DNA of 64,000 nucleotides from the NCBI GenBank assembly GCA_963971285.1, contig OZ020251.1, forward strand, positions 4,712,001 to 4,776,000, written 5' to 3'. Below are positions 27,414 through 35,722 of the stretch, piece by piece. The position numbers and the translations under genes are program-made. Under the pieces are notes generated by a model. That model was given only the letters and a program-made list of their open reading frames with translations. It did not search any database and was not told the DNA's origin. Numbering within the stretch: position 1 is the first letter of the stretch; each line of letters begins with the position of its first letter. Source of the DNA: Astropecten irregularis (Eukaryota; Echinodermata; Asteroidea; Paxillosida; Astropectinidae).

Positions 27414-27551
27414 AACTTATGCACGAAGGTGGAATCTAGACCGCATCTTACTGACTATGACAAACATAATCCAGGACCATTTCATGTCACAACTCATTTT
27501 TTTCCACGCAGGCTCTATGGGCTTGCCTATAAGCGTGGCATGAGCCAGTCG
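27414..27551 (+). repeat. Higher-order unit 17, left fragment
   Basis: First 138 bp of block B, cut by the transposon after the 9-bp target AGCCAGTCG. Together with 34656-35722 it makes a 1,205-bp unit, an ordinary B + 3 monomer length, so nothing was lost at insertion. Confidence 0.93.
27543..27551 (+). repeat. Target site duplication, left copy (AGCCAGTCG)
   Basis: Perfect 9-bp match to 34647-34655. Uninterrupted B blocks carry this 9-mer once, followed by tctggcatag in zones II and III. Confidence 0.93.
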
Positions 27552-27635
27552 GCGTATTTTTTGTTTACACCAAACTCACCGGCTTTTCGATTTTTTATTC
27601 AATGTAACGACTGGTAAATGCGTCTACGCTCACTC
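27552..27635 (+). repeat. Left terminal inverted repeat (84 bp)
   Basis: Begins GCGTATTTTTTGTTTACACC and ends ctcactc. It pairs with 34563-34646 with one mismatch (a at 27616). An open frame that crosses this end from the satellite is accidental. Confidence 0.93.
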
Positions 27636-27886
27636 CCAAACCCCCCGCGGTGCCGGAGAATGTATAATAAACCTATACTACAGTGCGCGAAATTGAAAGC
27701 ACCACTGATGACAGTAGTATACAGTACAGTAGTACTAGTAGTAGGCCCAGTAATATAGTATAGTAGTAGTACGCGTACGAGCTAGCTACAATACAAGTTA
27801 ATACAAGTTACCCTGCTTCGTCAACAAGGACCCCTTTTTCTCCCAAAGTTTTGTCCCAGACTGTATTGTTACACTCTAACATTAAG
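27636..27886 (+). promoter_or_regulatory. Presumed 5' leader and promoter region of the transposase
   Basis: Lies between the left inverted repeat and the first ATG. It has AT-rich stretches (tgtataataa near 27661) and a simple agtagtatacagtacagtagtac-like tract at about 27710-27770. No firm promoter element can be named; the role is inferred from position. Confidence 0.3.
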
Positions 27887-27997
27887 ATGGATGATGTCGA
27901 CGAATACATGGACGACGACTCTGAGGTGATTGAGGATTCCCTTCATGATCAAGTTGCTGTTGAAGACTGTAAGTGTAACATCCCTACTGAATTGAAG
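27887..27997 (+). pseudogene. Transposase exon 1 (acidic N-terminus)
   Basis: ATG at 27887 opens 37 codons, ending in a good donor (AAG/GTAGGT, intron from 27998). The peptide is rich in D and E (starts MDDVDEYMDDD) with no recognisable fold. The start was chosen because it is the first ATG after the inverted repeat and the exon is in phase with exon 2. Without splicing the frame closes near 28010. Confidence 0.6.
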
Positions 27998-28544
27998 GTA
28001 GGTACAGTATAGTATTAAACAAGTCATAATTCGCCTATGCTAGACTCTCACCTAGTATTAATATATTATTATTACTTAGGCTTATAATCCTTATAGTCTT
28101 GGGCAGCTCGACTTAATAGGTAGGCCTACCTCAGCTTTAGGGCAACTATGGTCACTCTTGTGGCTTCACAATTGTCAACTTGTTAAGGCAAATGCTAGCA
28201 ATATTTATTTATTTTAATCTAGAGACGGAGTAATCCTTGGGTTAGACTGTTTGTGTAAAATTCCGAATTTCTTGCATTTCTTGAAAATTCATGCTTGACT
28301 TGAAAGTCAAGTCTTTGACCAAATAAGTTCTCACTGTTGCCGTTTATGGTAGGTTACTTGATTATTCCATAGCCTAGATTAACCACTCTGAGAGAAAAGT
28401 ATCAAAGAAAGATGATCGGTTTCCCAAAAAATAAAAAAAATGATCAACCCCCCATTATGTGAAAATAAACAGGATCATTCATTTGTGATGATTTATTTGG
28501 ATACATAATTGAAAAGCAACCTTGATTTGATTTTTGTCTTGCAG

Positions 28545-28709
28545 GCTGTTCTGCCAGATGGCTACAATTACATCGTGTCTGACTTTATTGTGAAGGAGAC
28601 AGGGTTTGATGCCAAACTTAAGATAGATGGCGAGGATGCTAAAAAGTGGAAATCTAACTAGAGGGTACATAGAACGCACCTTAGATCTGGAAAATATGTT
28701 CTGTTCAAG
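28545..28709 (+). pseudogene. Transposase exon 2 with premature stop
   Basis: Acceptor tttttgtcttgcag ends at 28544; donor AAG/GTATTT follows 28709; 55 codons in phase. The peptide contains YNYIVSDFIVKETGF, then KKWKSN, TAG (28659-28661), then RVHRTHLRSGKYVLFK. The last segment resembles the TxRxxRTxxxxGxxVLFK stretch that precedes the zinc-binding motif in animal MULE and related proteins. Because the sequence after the stop is still well preserved, the stop is probably recent. Confidence 0.7.
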
Positions 28710-29005
28710 GTATTTGTTTACTTTTTGAACTCTGCATGTTCAAGTAAATTACATGAAATGTTTATATTTTTTAAATGTAGATCTATTATTGACCTACTAC
28801 ATTAGACTGACTCGATAAATGAACTTGATAATGCATGGTGTTAGCATCAATATGAAAACAATGCTCGCCAATAAATCCACATGAAATAGAGTTTGAGATG
28901 TTATGCTTAAATGTGTGTTTCAGTTGCAGCTCTGTATGGACATTCTTCTTCCATTTGGGTATTATGTTGTTATTTGTAGTTGTCCAATTCCAATTTCTTT
29001 TATAG

Positions 29006-29142
29006 AAGGACTACAGATGTCATCATGGTCAGCAGAGGAAACTCAAAGAAGGAAAATCTCGGCACAGCAAGGACATAGGGTGCTCGTCCAGTCTTCTTAT
29101 TACCGTGCAGAGATCAACGATATCTAGAGGGAGGATGAGCAG
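29006..29142 (+). pseudogene. Transposase exon 3 (zinc-binding, WRKY-GCM1-like)
   Basis: Acceptor ttcttttatag ends at 29005; donor AG/GTAATA follows 29142. It begins KDYRCHHGQQRKL and ends with GCSSSLLITVQR. The order YRCxH, a basic stretch, then GCxxxLxITVxR is the expected layout of the N-terminal DNA-binding zinc domain found in FAR1/MULE-type transposases. C and H of RCHH and the later C are candidate zinc ligands. The exon has no stop. Confidence 0.7.
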
Positions 29143-30098
29143 GTAATACTTTTCCAATTGAAACACATTCTTTCTGTACATAAGTGAACAATATCATGAG
29201 GAGACATACCCCTCTAGAAACTCCAGCCTTTTCAAAAACACTTTTTGATTGTTTACCTTAGAATCAGAACACAGTAACATTATCTGGTTTCATGGTTAAT
29301 ATCTTGAGGCATTTCTCCCAACCACAGGCATGCAGAGAGCCCAATCTTGCCTTGTTTACTTCCTGCCATTTAATTAGGTCACAAGGAGGTTTTGCATGGT
29401 CTCATAAAAATCTAGAAATCTAGAAATATTTTTCGAAGAAATTATGGTAACATACTGGAAAAAAACACAAATATATTGGTCACAATATATTCCAACGAGA
29501 AAGGATTGGGAAGGCCCACTTGTCAGTCAGTCAAGAGATAATCCAGCTTGCGGTTGGGCTAGTTTGGTCCCAGGAGATTACTGGTTGCATAAGTATTCTC
29601 TACTCGTAAACATGGTTAAATTTGTGAATCCCTTTTTCAGAGTTTGGATGATTTTTAAAGTAATTTTTAATTTTAAAGTCAAGTGCAGTTTTTGTAATAT
29701 AAGTTGCAACTCTAAAGTTCCATGGCCTCCTAAGACAGGCTTGCCTTTTAGTATTTTTATACAAATAATTTGTTTACCCACTCATAAATTTATCCATCCT
29801 CATTAATTGTGTATTAAAGTGTCCTATAACATGTAGTGTCAAGAGAAATAGGAAGAAATCATTCAAGTTCTCTAACCGTAAATTGTAACAAGTACCATAA
29901 GCATTTAAAATTACTTTTATCCAAGCAATTTATTTATAAGTTTTCCAAGGTGTGTGGTAATTTCTGATTATGCGTATATGTGTTGCCCCAAATCAACTAC
30001 AGATTCTAAAAGTCTATTTTTAAATAGGGTTTCATTTTTATCACAGAAGGAATCAACAAGGATTGCCATTTAATCATCATATTCTGTGTCTGTTTCAG
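29143..30098 (+). other. Gap where the transposase core should be
   Basis: AT-rich, intron-like DNA. I searched all frames by eye for DDE-type (MULE) or SWIM (CxC...CxH) sequence and saw none. The 120-codon open frame at 29444-29806 has no recognisable domain and overlaps an equally long frame on the other strand. An internal deletion, common in DNA transposons, is the simplest explanation. Confidence 0.5.
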
Positions 30099-30517
30099 CA
30101 TCTCAATCTGATGACCTTGTGGCAGAGGTCCACAACATGTTCTCTGAGATGGAAGTAATGCTTAAGAATGACCCTGACACATTTGCAGAGCCCTTTAAAG
30201 CCATGCTGCAGTCTCACAGGAGGCTTAAGACCCATAGCAGTGTCGCATCGGCCATCAGAATGTATGGGAGATACAGTGGCATCAACCTCGCCAAGAGAAA
30301 GGTAAAGCCCAACGTAGGTATCTTAAGAACTTCTGGACCTAGCATTGGCGTGCAGCCGACAGCCATTGCTTGCAGAAAAGGCACTGTTGGGGGAGGAGGA
30401 ACTTGTCCTCTGGTAGGCCTACAAAGCAGGCAGCAATGCAGGAGCACGGTTATAATAAAGTACGCACATCGCACACATCGCAGTCCTCAGGGTGTCCACA
30501 TAGACCAAAATGCGTGA
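30099..30517 (+). pseudogene. Transposase C-terminal exon
   Basis: Acceptor tctgtttcag ends at 30098; the frame is open to TGA at 30515-30517. It begins SQSDDLVAEVHNMFSEME, continues through SVASAIRMYGRYSG and then GVQPTAIACRKG. The helical segment followed by a VQPTAxxRRK-like motif is what I expect at the end of animal MULE transposases. The final 40 residues are not conserved-looking. A possible donor (AAG/GTAAAG) lies at 30302, but reading through keeps the VQPTA motif, so read-through is preferred. Confidence 0.65.
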
Positions 30518-30579
30518 CCAATTATCTTGCAGTTTCGTGACGCATATCACGGACCTACACAAATCCAACACAAAGATGG

Positions 30580-30585
30580 AATAAA
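30580..30585 (+). terminator. Possible polyadenylation signal AATAAA
   Basis: Canonical hexamer 63 bp after the last stop codon, suitably placed for the transposase transcript. Short motif in AT-rich DNA, so chance is possible. Confidence 0.4.
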
Positions 30586-30609
30586 GTGTGTCTTAAATCC
30601 AACTTAGTA

Positions 30610-31007
30610 AATCCCCAGTTGAATTGGTACCCAGTTTTCAGGAAAATTGAGATTTAAAATTCATAACAAATGCTGACGTCATCGCAAAAAAATTGTAGCG
30701 AATCAACGCAACCGTTACAAAACGAATGGGTACTCGACCAATAGGGCACGTTGATATAGTGAGCGTTCGGTTGCAGTGAACAACAATGGCGGATTAGCCT
30801 TCCTATAAGCCTCCCAACTCCTCCCACTTGAAATTATTCTTGGAGGGAGGGAAGCAAGTTGCATACAATTGGTAGGATTACATGCCATACAGAAGTCCCA
30901 TTGAAATGTGCACAGTTGGCACAATTTGACCAATAGAGGGCTGTATTTTAAATGGATATTTCAAATGCTAATATCATGAAAACTGGGGACAACTGAGATT
31001 GGGGATT
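30610..31007. mobile_element. MITE-like element with imperfect terminal inverted repeats
   Basis: The left end aatcccca...acccagttttcagga is matched in inverse at the right end (atgaaaactgggg...ggggatt). About 30 bp per side pair imperfectly. The interior is non-coding. No target duplication could be defined, so boundaries are approximate. It may instead be two unrelated short inverted segments. Confidence 0.3.
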
Positions 31008-31173
31008 TTTGTCCCTTCAATCTATGTACTATCGACTAACAAACAAAACTATTTCCACATAGACCCACGATTTGCGCCACGGAAATCTTTCTTTGGAGCA
31101 CATATTGCAGGCACGCCCCATGGTCTATTAAAGGAAACGTCCTGCAGCTCCTCACAATTTAAGCCATGCTATT

Positions 31174-31313
31174 ACAATGTGCCAATCTCTTGGCAAAATA
31201 CACAGTAAGACATAAATTTTGCATAATTGTTCACATAATGTTTCCTGCTTAGCATAGGCGTCACTTCATCACTATGTCTTACTGTGAGTTTTGCCAAGAG
31301 ATTGGCACATTGT
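31174..31313. repeat. Strong hairpin: 41-bp arms, 58-bp spacer
   Basis: Arms 31174-31214 and 31273-31313 are inverse complements at 39 of 41 positions (ta against ct is the difference). They begin acaatgtgccaatctcttgg. No coding frame. Likely a foldback or MITE remnant. A transcript would fold into one long stem. Confidence 0.85.
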
Positions 31314-31317
31314 AAAC

Positions 31318-31757
31318 AGATATTAGGAAAAAGGTGATAAAAGCCATGTGATGCGTGTTGATGGTAGCAACGTTTCGGCTGCTGGTACTGCTAGCCTTTA
31401 TCAGGCAACTGAAGAACTGGATGCTGTGATGTCAGTTATATCCTGTGGGGCGGGATTCGGGTTCACAATGTGAACGATGTCCGCCGGATTGTCCTGTCCA
31501 TGTATTGTGAACATGGACGCTGACCGCCAGAGCCACACGGAGAACACGCCCCCTGCTGACCGCAGAGTGACCCGTATGACGTCTGCTGGAGTGACCTGTC
31601 CACAGTCCACTGATCCGAATCCCGCCCTATAGGATATGACGGACACCGTAGCATCCAGTTGTTCAGTTGCCTGATGAAGGGTAGCAGTACACCAGCAGCC
31701 GAAACGTTGCTACCAGCAACATGACATCGCATGATTTTGATCACCGTTTTCCTTATC
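31318..31757. mobile_element. Large inverted repeat, Penelope-like end fragments
   Basis: Arms of about 143 bp (31318-31460 and 31615-31757), around 80% alike, face each other across 154 bp. Each arm carries the CTGATGAAGG...GCCGAAACGTT arrangement known from Penelope-like retroelement ends, where hammerhead motifs occur. The spacer has two further perfect small palindromes (31461-31475; 31496-31503 with 31511-31518). The minus-strand frames here have no recognisable product. Alternatively this is a foldback transposon. Confidence 0.45.
31671..31705 (+). ncRNA. Hammerhead-like ribozyme motif (right arm)
   Basis: CTGATGA (31671-31677) and GAAAC (31701-31705) match the two conserved core strings of a hammerhead. 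A 6-bp hairpin GTTGCT-acc-AGCAAC follows directly as a candidate stem III. The intended stem II (aggg...gcc) pairs poorly beyond two G-C pairs and no clear cleavage triplet is placed, so activity is doubtful. The left arm has CTGATAA on the minus strand (about 31398-31404). Confidence 0.3.
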
Positions 31758-32239
31758 TAGTAATTAAACCTTGTGTTTTACTTTGTGAAAACGAAAAACT
31801 ATGTAAACGTTAATACGTTTCACGAAGTAACATGTGCGCATAAAAACATAGGTGCACAACTCGTAAACATTAATATTGCACAACAAACAACATGCTAAAA
31901 ATATACATTGAGTTGAGTTATGGCGGCAATGAGAGTGTGCTTAGATTATTATTAACAAGTCTGTTTAAGTATGGAACTGTACTTTTTTTGTAAAGATTAG
32001 TTTTTACGTGTCATTTCATGAAGGATTTTTTCGACCTGAGATTCATACATTGAACTTTTTGATTGGACAAACCATTGGTTAAATTTATTTGAAATGTATG
32101 AATGATTATAAAGCAAATTTGGTACAAAGCTTGGCTCTTCTACCTACTAGATAAAGGTTCCAGACCCAGAGTGGTTAATGCATGATCATAATTATTTACT
32201 TTTTACCTAAATGATACGAGATATTCTTTTTTTAATGTT
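31758..32239. other. Unassigned AT-rich DNA inside the transposon
   Basis: No open frame of note, no inverted repeat and no similarity I can recognise. Confidence 0.6.
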
Positions 32240-32740
32240 TTCTATTTGATCAGAAAGAATGCAGGAAATACCCAATTGCCCTAATGGTGTTGCATATTCC
32301 ACAATGGGTCGGATAAAACCCTTATATACAGCAACAACTTCATCATTAGTAAGACCATTATTATTTAATTTCCTCAACATGGAGTGTTTCTTAGAGGCAT
32401 TTTTGACGATGCATGTCCCATTTCAAATTCTGCTGGAAAATAACGCCTAATAATTTAGCACTCTGAACCTGTTGAAGTTGAACATCCAAGATAGAAACCT
32501 GAATAACAGGGGGTTCCTTTCTGCCTGAATAGATTTGCATAACTTCAAAGAGAGTTTGTTATTTACAGCCCAATCACACAAATTGTCCAAGTCATTCTGG
32601 ACCTTACTAGCAGCATTGATGTTTCTATTTTTACTATTGTAATATCGTCAACATATTTTCAGCATTTGCTGTGAACATGGTCGGCAGAACTATTAATATA
32701 AGCCAGAAAAAGTAAAAGCATGCATCCTCTTTAAGATTGT
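32240..32740 (-). pseudogene. Non-LTR retrotransposon reverse transcriptase fragment (CR1/Jockey-like)
   Basis: Reading the minus strand from 32740 downward, in several frames, gives LLLFLAYINSS (near 32718-32689), the catalytic KYVDDIT (YVDDI = 32655-32641), DLDNLCDWAVNNKLSL, a KLLGVIF-like stretch, then LRKLNNNGLTNDEVV and IRPIVEYATPLGQ. This is the order of the palm and thumb of CR1/Jockey-clade reverse transcriptases. At least two frame changes and several stops interrupt it; there is no endonuclease domain or 3' tail. Dead, truncated nested insertion. Confidence 0.72.
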
Positions 32741-32820
32741 AATGTGCAGCCTGGGCAGGGACACTTTTGATTGGTATTTTTCTTGTTTCTTTTGTAGGCC
32801 TGTACAGTAATAATATCTTT

Positions 32821-32963
32821 GATTCAGTGGATCATAAATGACAAATGTATTGTTCTACTCTTGGTTGTTGCACAACAGTGCTACCAAAAAAACTTCCTTC
32901 TACAGAAAATGCACTTATTTTAAGACGAATCGCGAAATAATATCATTTGTCATTCAGTGAATC
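32821..32963. repeat. Short inverted-repeat element (MITE-like)
   Basis: aatgacaaatg (32837-32847) pairs perfectly with catttgtcatt (32944-32954). The outer gattcagtg/cagtgaatc ends also pair after a 7-bp asymmetry. Spacer about 96 bp, non-coding. Confidence 0.5.
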
Positions 32964-33035
32964 TGATGGGATTTGTTTTTTCTCTGTTACTGTAGTGGTG
33001 GGTAGCCATCAGTCTGATAACAATGTTAAATAGAA

Positions 33036-33222
33036 AATAGAAAAATACAGTAGAACTTTATTGACTAAGTTTAAAAAATTAATGTGCATAAGCTTTTGAA
33101 GCAACCTGCATTCATCAGAGCAATGATAATGCCACTTCATTGCATCTGATGAAGTAGTTGTTGCTACAGAAGCCTGCACAGTTTTAAGGTTAGTCAATAA
33201 AGTGCTACTGTATTTTTCTATT
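33036..33222. mobile_element. Inverted pair of Penelope-like 3' ends
   Basis: Arms 33036-33122 and 33142-33222 are inverse copies separated by about 20 bp. Both start at the outer side with aatagaaaaatacagtag and pass through a caataaag motif to a CTGATGA string. The sequence order (CTGATGA, short stem, GAA-AGC, then ttagtcaataaag) resembles a common animal repeat tail that I associate with Penelope-like elements. Family assignment is by memory of the motif only. Confidence 0.45.
33146..33172 (+). ncRNA. Degenerate hammerhead-like motif
   Basis: CTGATGA (33146-33152) is followed by a perfect 4-bp stem GTAG (33154-33157)/CTAC (33164-33167) in the position of stem II, then aGAAGC where cGAAA is expected. 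The second core string is damaged, so activity is unlikely. The opposite arm has CTGATGA on the minus strand (33118-33112) with AAAAGC. Confidence 0.35.
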
Positions 33223-34281
33223 TCTGTAATATTATAGTGGAAACTTTCTGAAGAGGTCCTTGGGACCTGAATTGTTTTGATAAAGTACATAAAAAACAAT
33301 ATGTTTTTTATTTAGACTGGAGTATTTATAAATTTGGTTTATTGGACTAGGATAGGAAAATTGGGACATACTCTTATATTGTAATAATGTTATACATGTT
33401 TTATTAACCTTCATTATATTACTATGCAGTTCATTATCTCCACATGGCATAGTATGCACATTGCACACCACCTCTGCATCCTCATGATATCGACTCATCA
33501 GAGCTCCTTTTCACGGGCATGAAGAATAGTTGCAAATCAAAATTTAGAACACTATATGTTTATCTTTTCAAGTTTATAGTATTGTTTGCTTTCACTTTTA
33601 CTTTTATTATTTATAATTATATATTAAAATGTTTACATATATTCGAATTCCTGTATCGTTTGGACTACTTCCCTGACATTAAAGGATCAGATTGTTTTAT
33701 GAAAAAAGTGTTTGAACTTAAAATAAAGTCCATAATGGATACACGCAGTAGAGAGAAGTCTGAGAAGTCTGTAATTTTCTGTTTTTGTCTGTAATAGTCT
33801 AAAATGTGACTGTACATATATCACTACACTCAAACTGACCAATGGAGAGAGAGAAGTATGGAAAACAAATATGAATGCAAGCAGTGATGAAGAAAAAATG
33901 TAAAAAGGGGCGGGTATTATCGAGACAAGAACTTGGAACTTAAATGCCATACATTTTGCAAATCTATTCAGGGCGCCGTTAGATTTTATTAGCGATCATG
34001 TTGTTCTAAAACTCTGTTACTATAGCCTTCCGTCCATACTCTTCAACTTCTCTCTCTTCTTCAAGCTGTCCATCCATACTCTTCTTCCTTTCCCTTCAAT
34101 CTTTCCTGTGCGAAATTTCAACCACCGTCCAACTATATAGCGGAGATCAAAATAGTGTCGCGTTATATATACAGTGTACACGTAGTATACATTCCGTTGT
34201 GTACTATGCACTCCTTTTAAAAACGCTCCGCCCTTAATCATTGGGTTTTTTTTTTATCTCTTTCATTATGATTGCCTCCAT
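33223..34281. other. Unassigned DNA inside the transposon
   Basis: Short open frames on both strands (for example 33519-33794 plus and 33687-33950 minus) overlap each other, are AT-rich and show no domain. Nothing else recognised. Confidence 0.55.
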
Positions 34282-34307
34282 CCCACCCCCACCCCCTCCC
34301 CTCCCCC
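34282..34307 (-). other. Putative G-quadruplex tract on the minus strand
   Basis: Five C runs of 3-5 separated by single bases (34282-284, 286-290, 292-296, 298-301, 303-307) give five G runs with one-base loops on the minus strand, a very favourable quadruplex pattern. It lies about 340 bp inside the right end of the transposon. Confidence 0.75.
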
Positions 34308-34562
34308 TTCTTTGCGTCTTTGCTTATTTTTTTTCGCGCTCTCACTCGTAACTCATTACGTTGTATTTTATATAGAACATGTACATATGTAATAGTGCTC
34401 ATGCGACGTATAGGGTAGGCCATGGAGGACTTCCTTCCTCCATGGGTAGGCATACAGCAAGACTTTCACTGCGCGTGCACACATTATATTATGTACTGTG
34501 TACGTGCATGTACAGAGTACATACTTTTATGCGTGCAGAGCAGGCATGAATAGTCGCGAGCA
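34308..34562. other. Subterminal region before the right inverted repeat
   Basis: No gene. Contains ccatggaggac...gtcctccatgg-like small symmetry near 34420-34445 and alternating gtgtacgtgcatgtac near 34498-34515. Subterminal repeats of this sort can be transposase-binding sites, but none is demonstrated. Confidence 0.35.
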
Positions 34563-34646
34563 GAGTGAGCGTAGACGCATTCACCAGTCGTTACATTGAA
34601 TAAAAAATCGAAAAGCCGGTGAGTTTGGTGTAAACAAAAAATACGC
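34563..34646 (-). repeat. Right terminal inverted repeat (84 bp)
   Basis: Reverse complement of the left end, 83 of 84 positions. The similarity stops sharply at gagtgagc. Confidence 0.93.
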
Positions 34647-34655
34647 AGCCAGTCG
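34647..34655 (+). repeat. Target site duplication, right copy (AGCCAGTCG)
   Basis: Followed by tctggcatagtcagtg, exactly the expected continuation of the satellite. Confidence 0.93.
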
Positions 34656-35722
34656 TCTGGCATAGTCAGTGAATTATGGTCAAGATCCCAGCCTTCGTAA
34701 TATGGTTTGTACACGGGCTCATTGCTAAAGCGCGTTAGGATTTTTTAGGGGGAGGTGGAATGTTTTCACTTGATTTCAGAAATTTTTTAGGTGATCGGTT
34801 TATGATTTTATGTTTTACTGCATTGCTTAGCGTGGGACGTTAGTGCGAAGGACGAAATAAAAAATCGTGAAAAAAATAATTCTAACGGCCCAATAAGTGG
34901 GACTGCAGTAACCTCAAACTATTAGTCGTATGACCTATGAATGATGCCTTGCAGCCCAACGTAGGATACGATGGGGGTACGATCGATCCTCTGGCTTCGT
35001 AAAATCGACCCTTTAGTGTGAATCACTTATAATATTTCATTGAGGTTAGTATTCTAAATATAACATTCATACAGTGTTGAGCGTAATAACATGATATATA
35101 AATTATTACAGATTTTGCTTCGCAGGGGGACTTCAGGATTAGAAATTAAGATCGCTGATCTAGACTGAAAATAAAAAGACAAGTGCAATTGGAATTTTCC
35201 TCAGTTTGCCCCATAATTGAGCAGCCAGATTTCAAAGATCGTGATCAAAATATAGAATTAGACTGCCACATATAATACACATACAGTGTGGAACGTCATA
35301 ACATGATTTATAAATCATTACAGATTTCGCTATGCAGGGCGACTTCAGGTTCAAAAATTCAGATCTATGATCTAGACTGAAAATAAAAAGACACGTGTAA
35401 TTTTGTTTTTCCTCAGTCTGCCCCAGAAATGAGCAGCCAGATTTCAAAGATCGTTTTCAAATATTGGATTTGACAGCTCGCTGCCATATAATAATACACA
35501 TACAGTGTAGAACGTCATAACATGATTTATAAATCATTACAGATTTCGCTATGCAGGGCGACTTCAGTTTCAAAAATTCAGATCTATGATCTACACTGAA
35601 AATAAAATGACACGTGTAATTTTGTTTTTCCTCAGTCTGCCCCCGAAATGAGCAGCCAGATTTCAAAGATCGTGTTCAAAATATGGGATTTGACCGCGGG
35701 CTGTCATATATAATGATACACA
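34656..35722 (+). repeat. Higher-order unit 17, right fragment
   Basis: Remainder of the interrupted unit: rest of B, D1, a D2/A chimera (D2 to ctgccacatataatac, A from gtgtggaacgtc at about 35287) and one A monomer with gctcgctgcc and aaatatggg. The chimeric breakpoint differs from that of unit 16. Confidence 0.93.

Larger units (their letters stand above)
1..27551 (+). repeat. Satellite array, left part (units 1-17 left end)
   Basis: Direct tandem array with no inversions seen. Sixteen complete higher-order units and the first 138 bp of the seventeenth are present, plus the tail of an earlier unit at 1-370 that matches 1437-1806. Each unit is a block B of about 546 bp followed by 2-9 monomers of about 220 bp. 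The array is AT-rich, carries no gene, and its only open frames are short, overlapping and repeated once per monomer. I recognise no known satellite family. A centromeric or heterochromatic location is possible but not shown by the sequence. Confidence 0.97.
27887..30517 (+). pseudogene. MULE-type transposase remnant, spliced, core deleted
   Basis: Four exon-like blocks share the plus strand. The first three (27887-27997, 28545-28709, 29006-29142) are separated by GT...AG introns and join in phase. The fourth (30099-30517) has the composition of the family's C-terminal tail but is out of phase with the third, so exons are missing between them. A complete protein of this kind would run N-terminal zinc-binding domain, RNase-H-like DDE (MULE) domain, SWIM zinc finger, tail; only the ends remain. 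There is an in-frame TAG at 28659-28661 (codon 76). The assignment rests on remembered family motifs and is not database-confirmed. Confidence 0.72.
27552..34646 (+). mobile_element. Mutator-like DNA transposon, defective, with nested elements
   Basis: A 7,095-bp insertion that splits block B of unit 17. It is bounded by 84-bp inverted repeats and a 9-bp direct duplication of target DNA. A 9-bp duplication is characteristic of the Mutator (MULE) superfamily, and the interior agrees: exons at 27887-30517 resemble the ends of an animal MULE transposase. The central catalytic region is absent and the frame has a stop, so it is not autonomous. The right 4 kb is filled with other repeat fragments, either later insertions or cargo. 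High similarity of the two ends suggests a fairly recent arrival. A hAT or P-like element is less likely (8-bp duplications, different end sequences). Confidence 0.85.

Noticed and set aside
1..27551. CRISPR-like regular repeats
   Set aside because: Repeat length is about 220 bp with no unique spacers, in a eukaryotic context. This is satellite DNA.
27429..27617. Plus-strand 62-codon frame across the left transposon end
   Set aside because: It runs from satellite into the inverted repeat, so it did not exist before insertion and has no recognisable content.
29444..29806. 120-codon plus-strand frame in the transposon
   Set aside because: No domain, AT-driven composition and an antisense frame of similar size. 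It lies in the intron-like gap.
31401..31744. Two overlapping minus-strand frames (81 and 93 codons)
   Set aside because: They lie within the large inverted repeat and its GC-richer spacer; no recognisable protein.
32818..32838. Plus-strand FDSVDHK, resembling a reverse transcriptase motif
   Set aside because: A stop follows at once, the orientation is opposite to the nearby reverse transcriptase fragment, and the bases belong to a short inverted-repeat element.
34020..34714. Minus-strand frames near the right end of the transposon
   Set aside because: They run through simple sequence, the G-rich tract and the inverted repeat into satellite; no domain.
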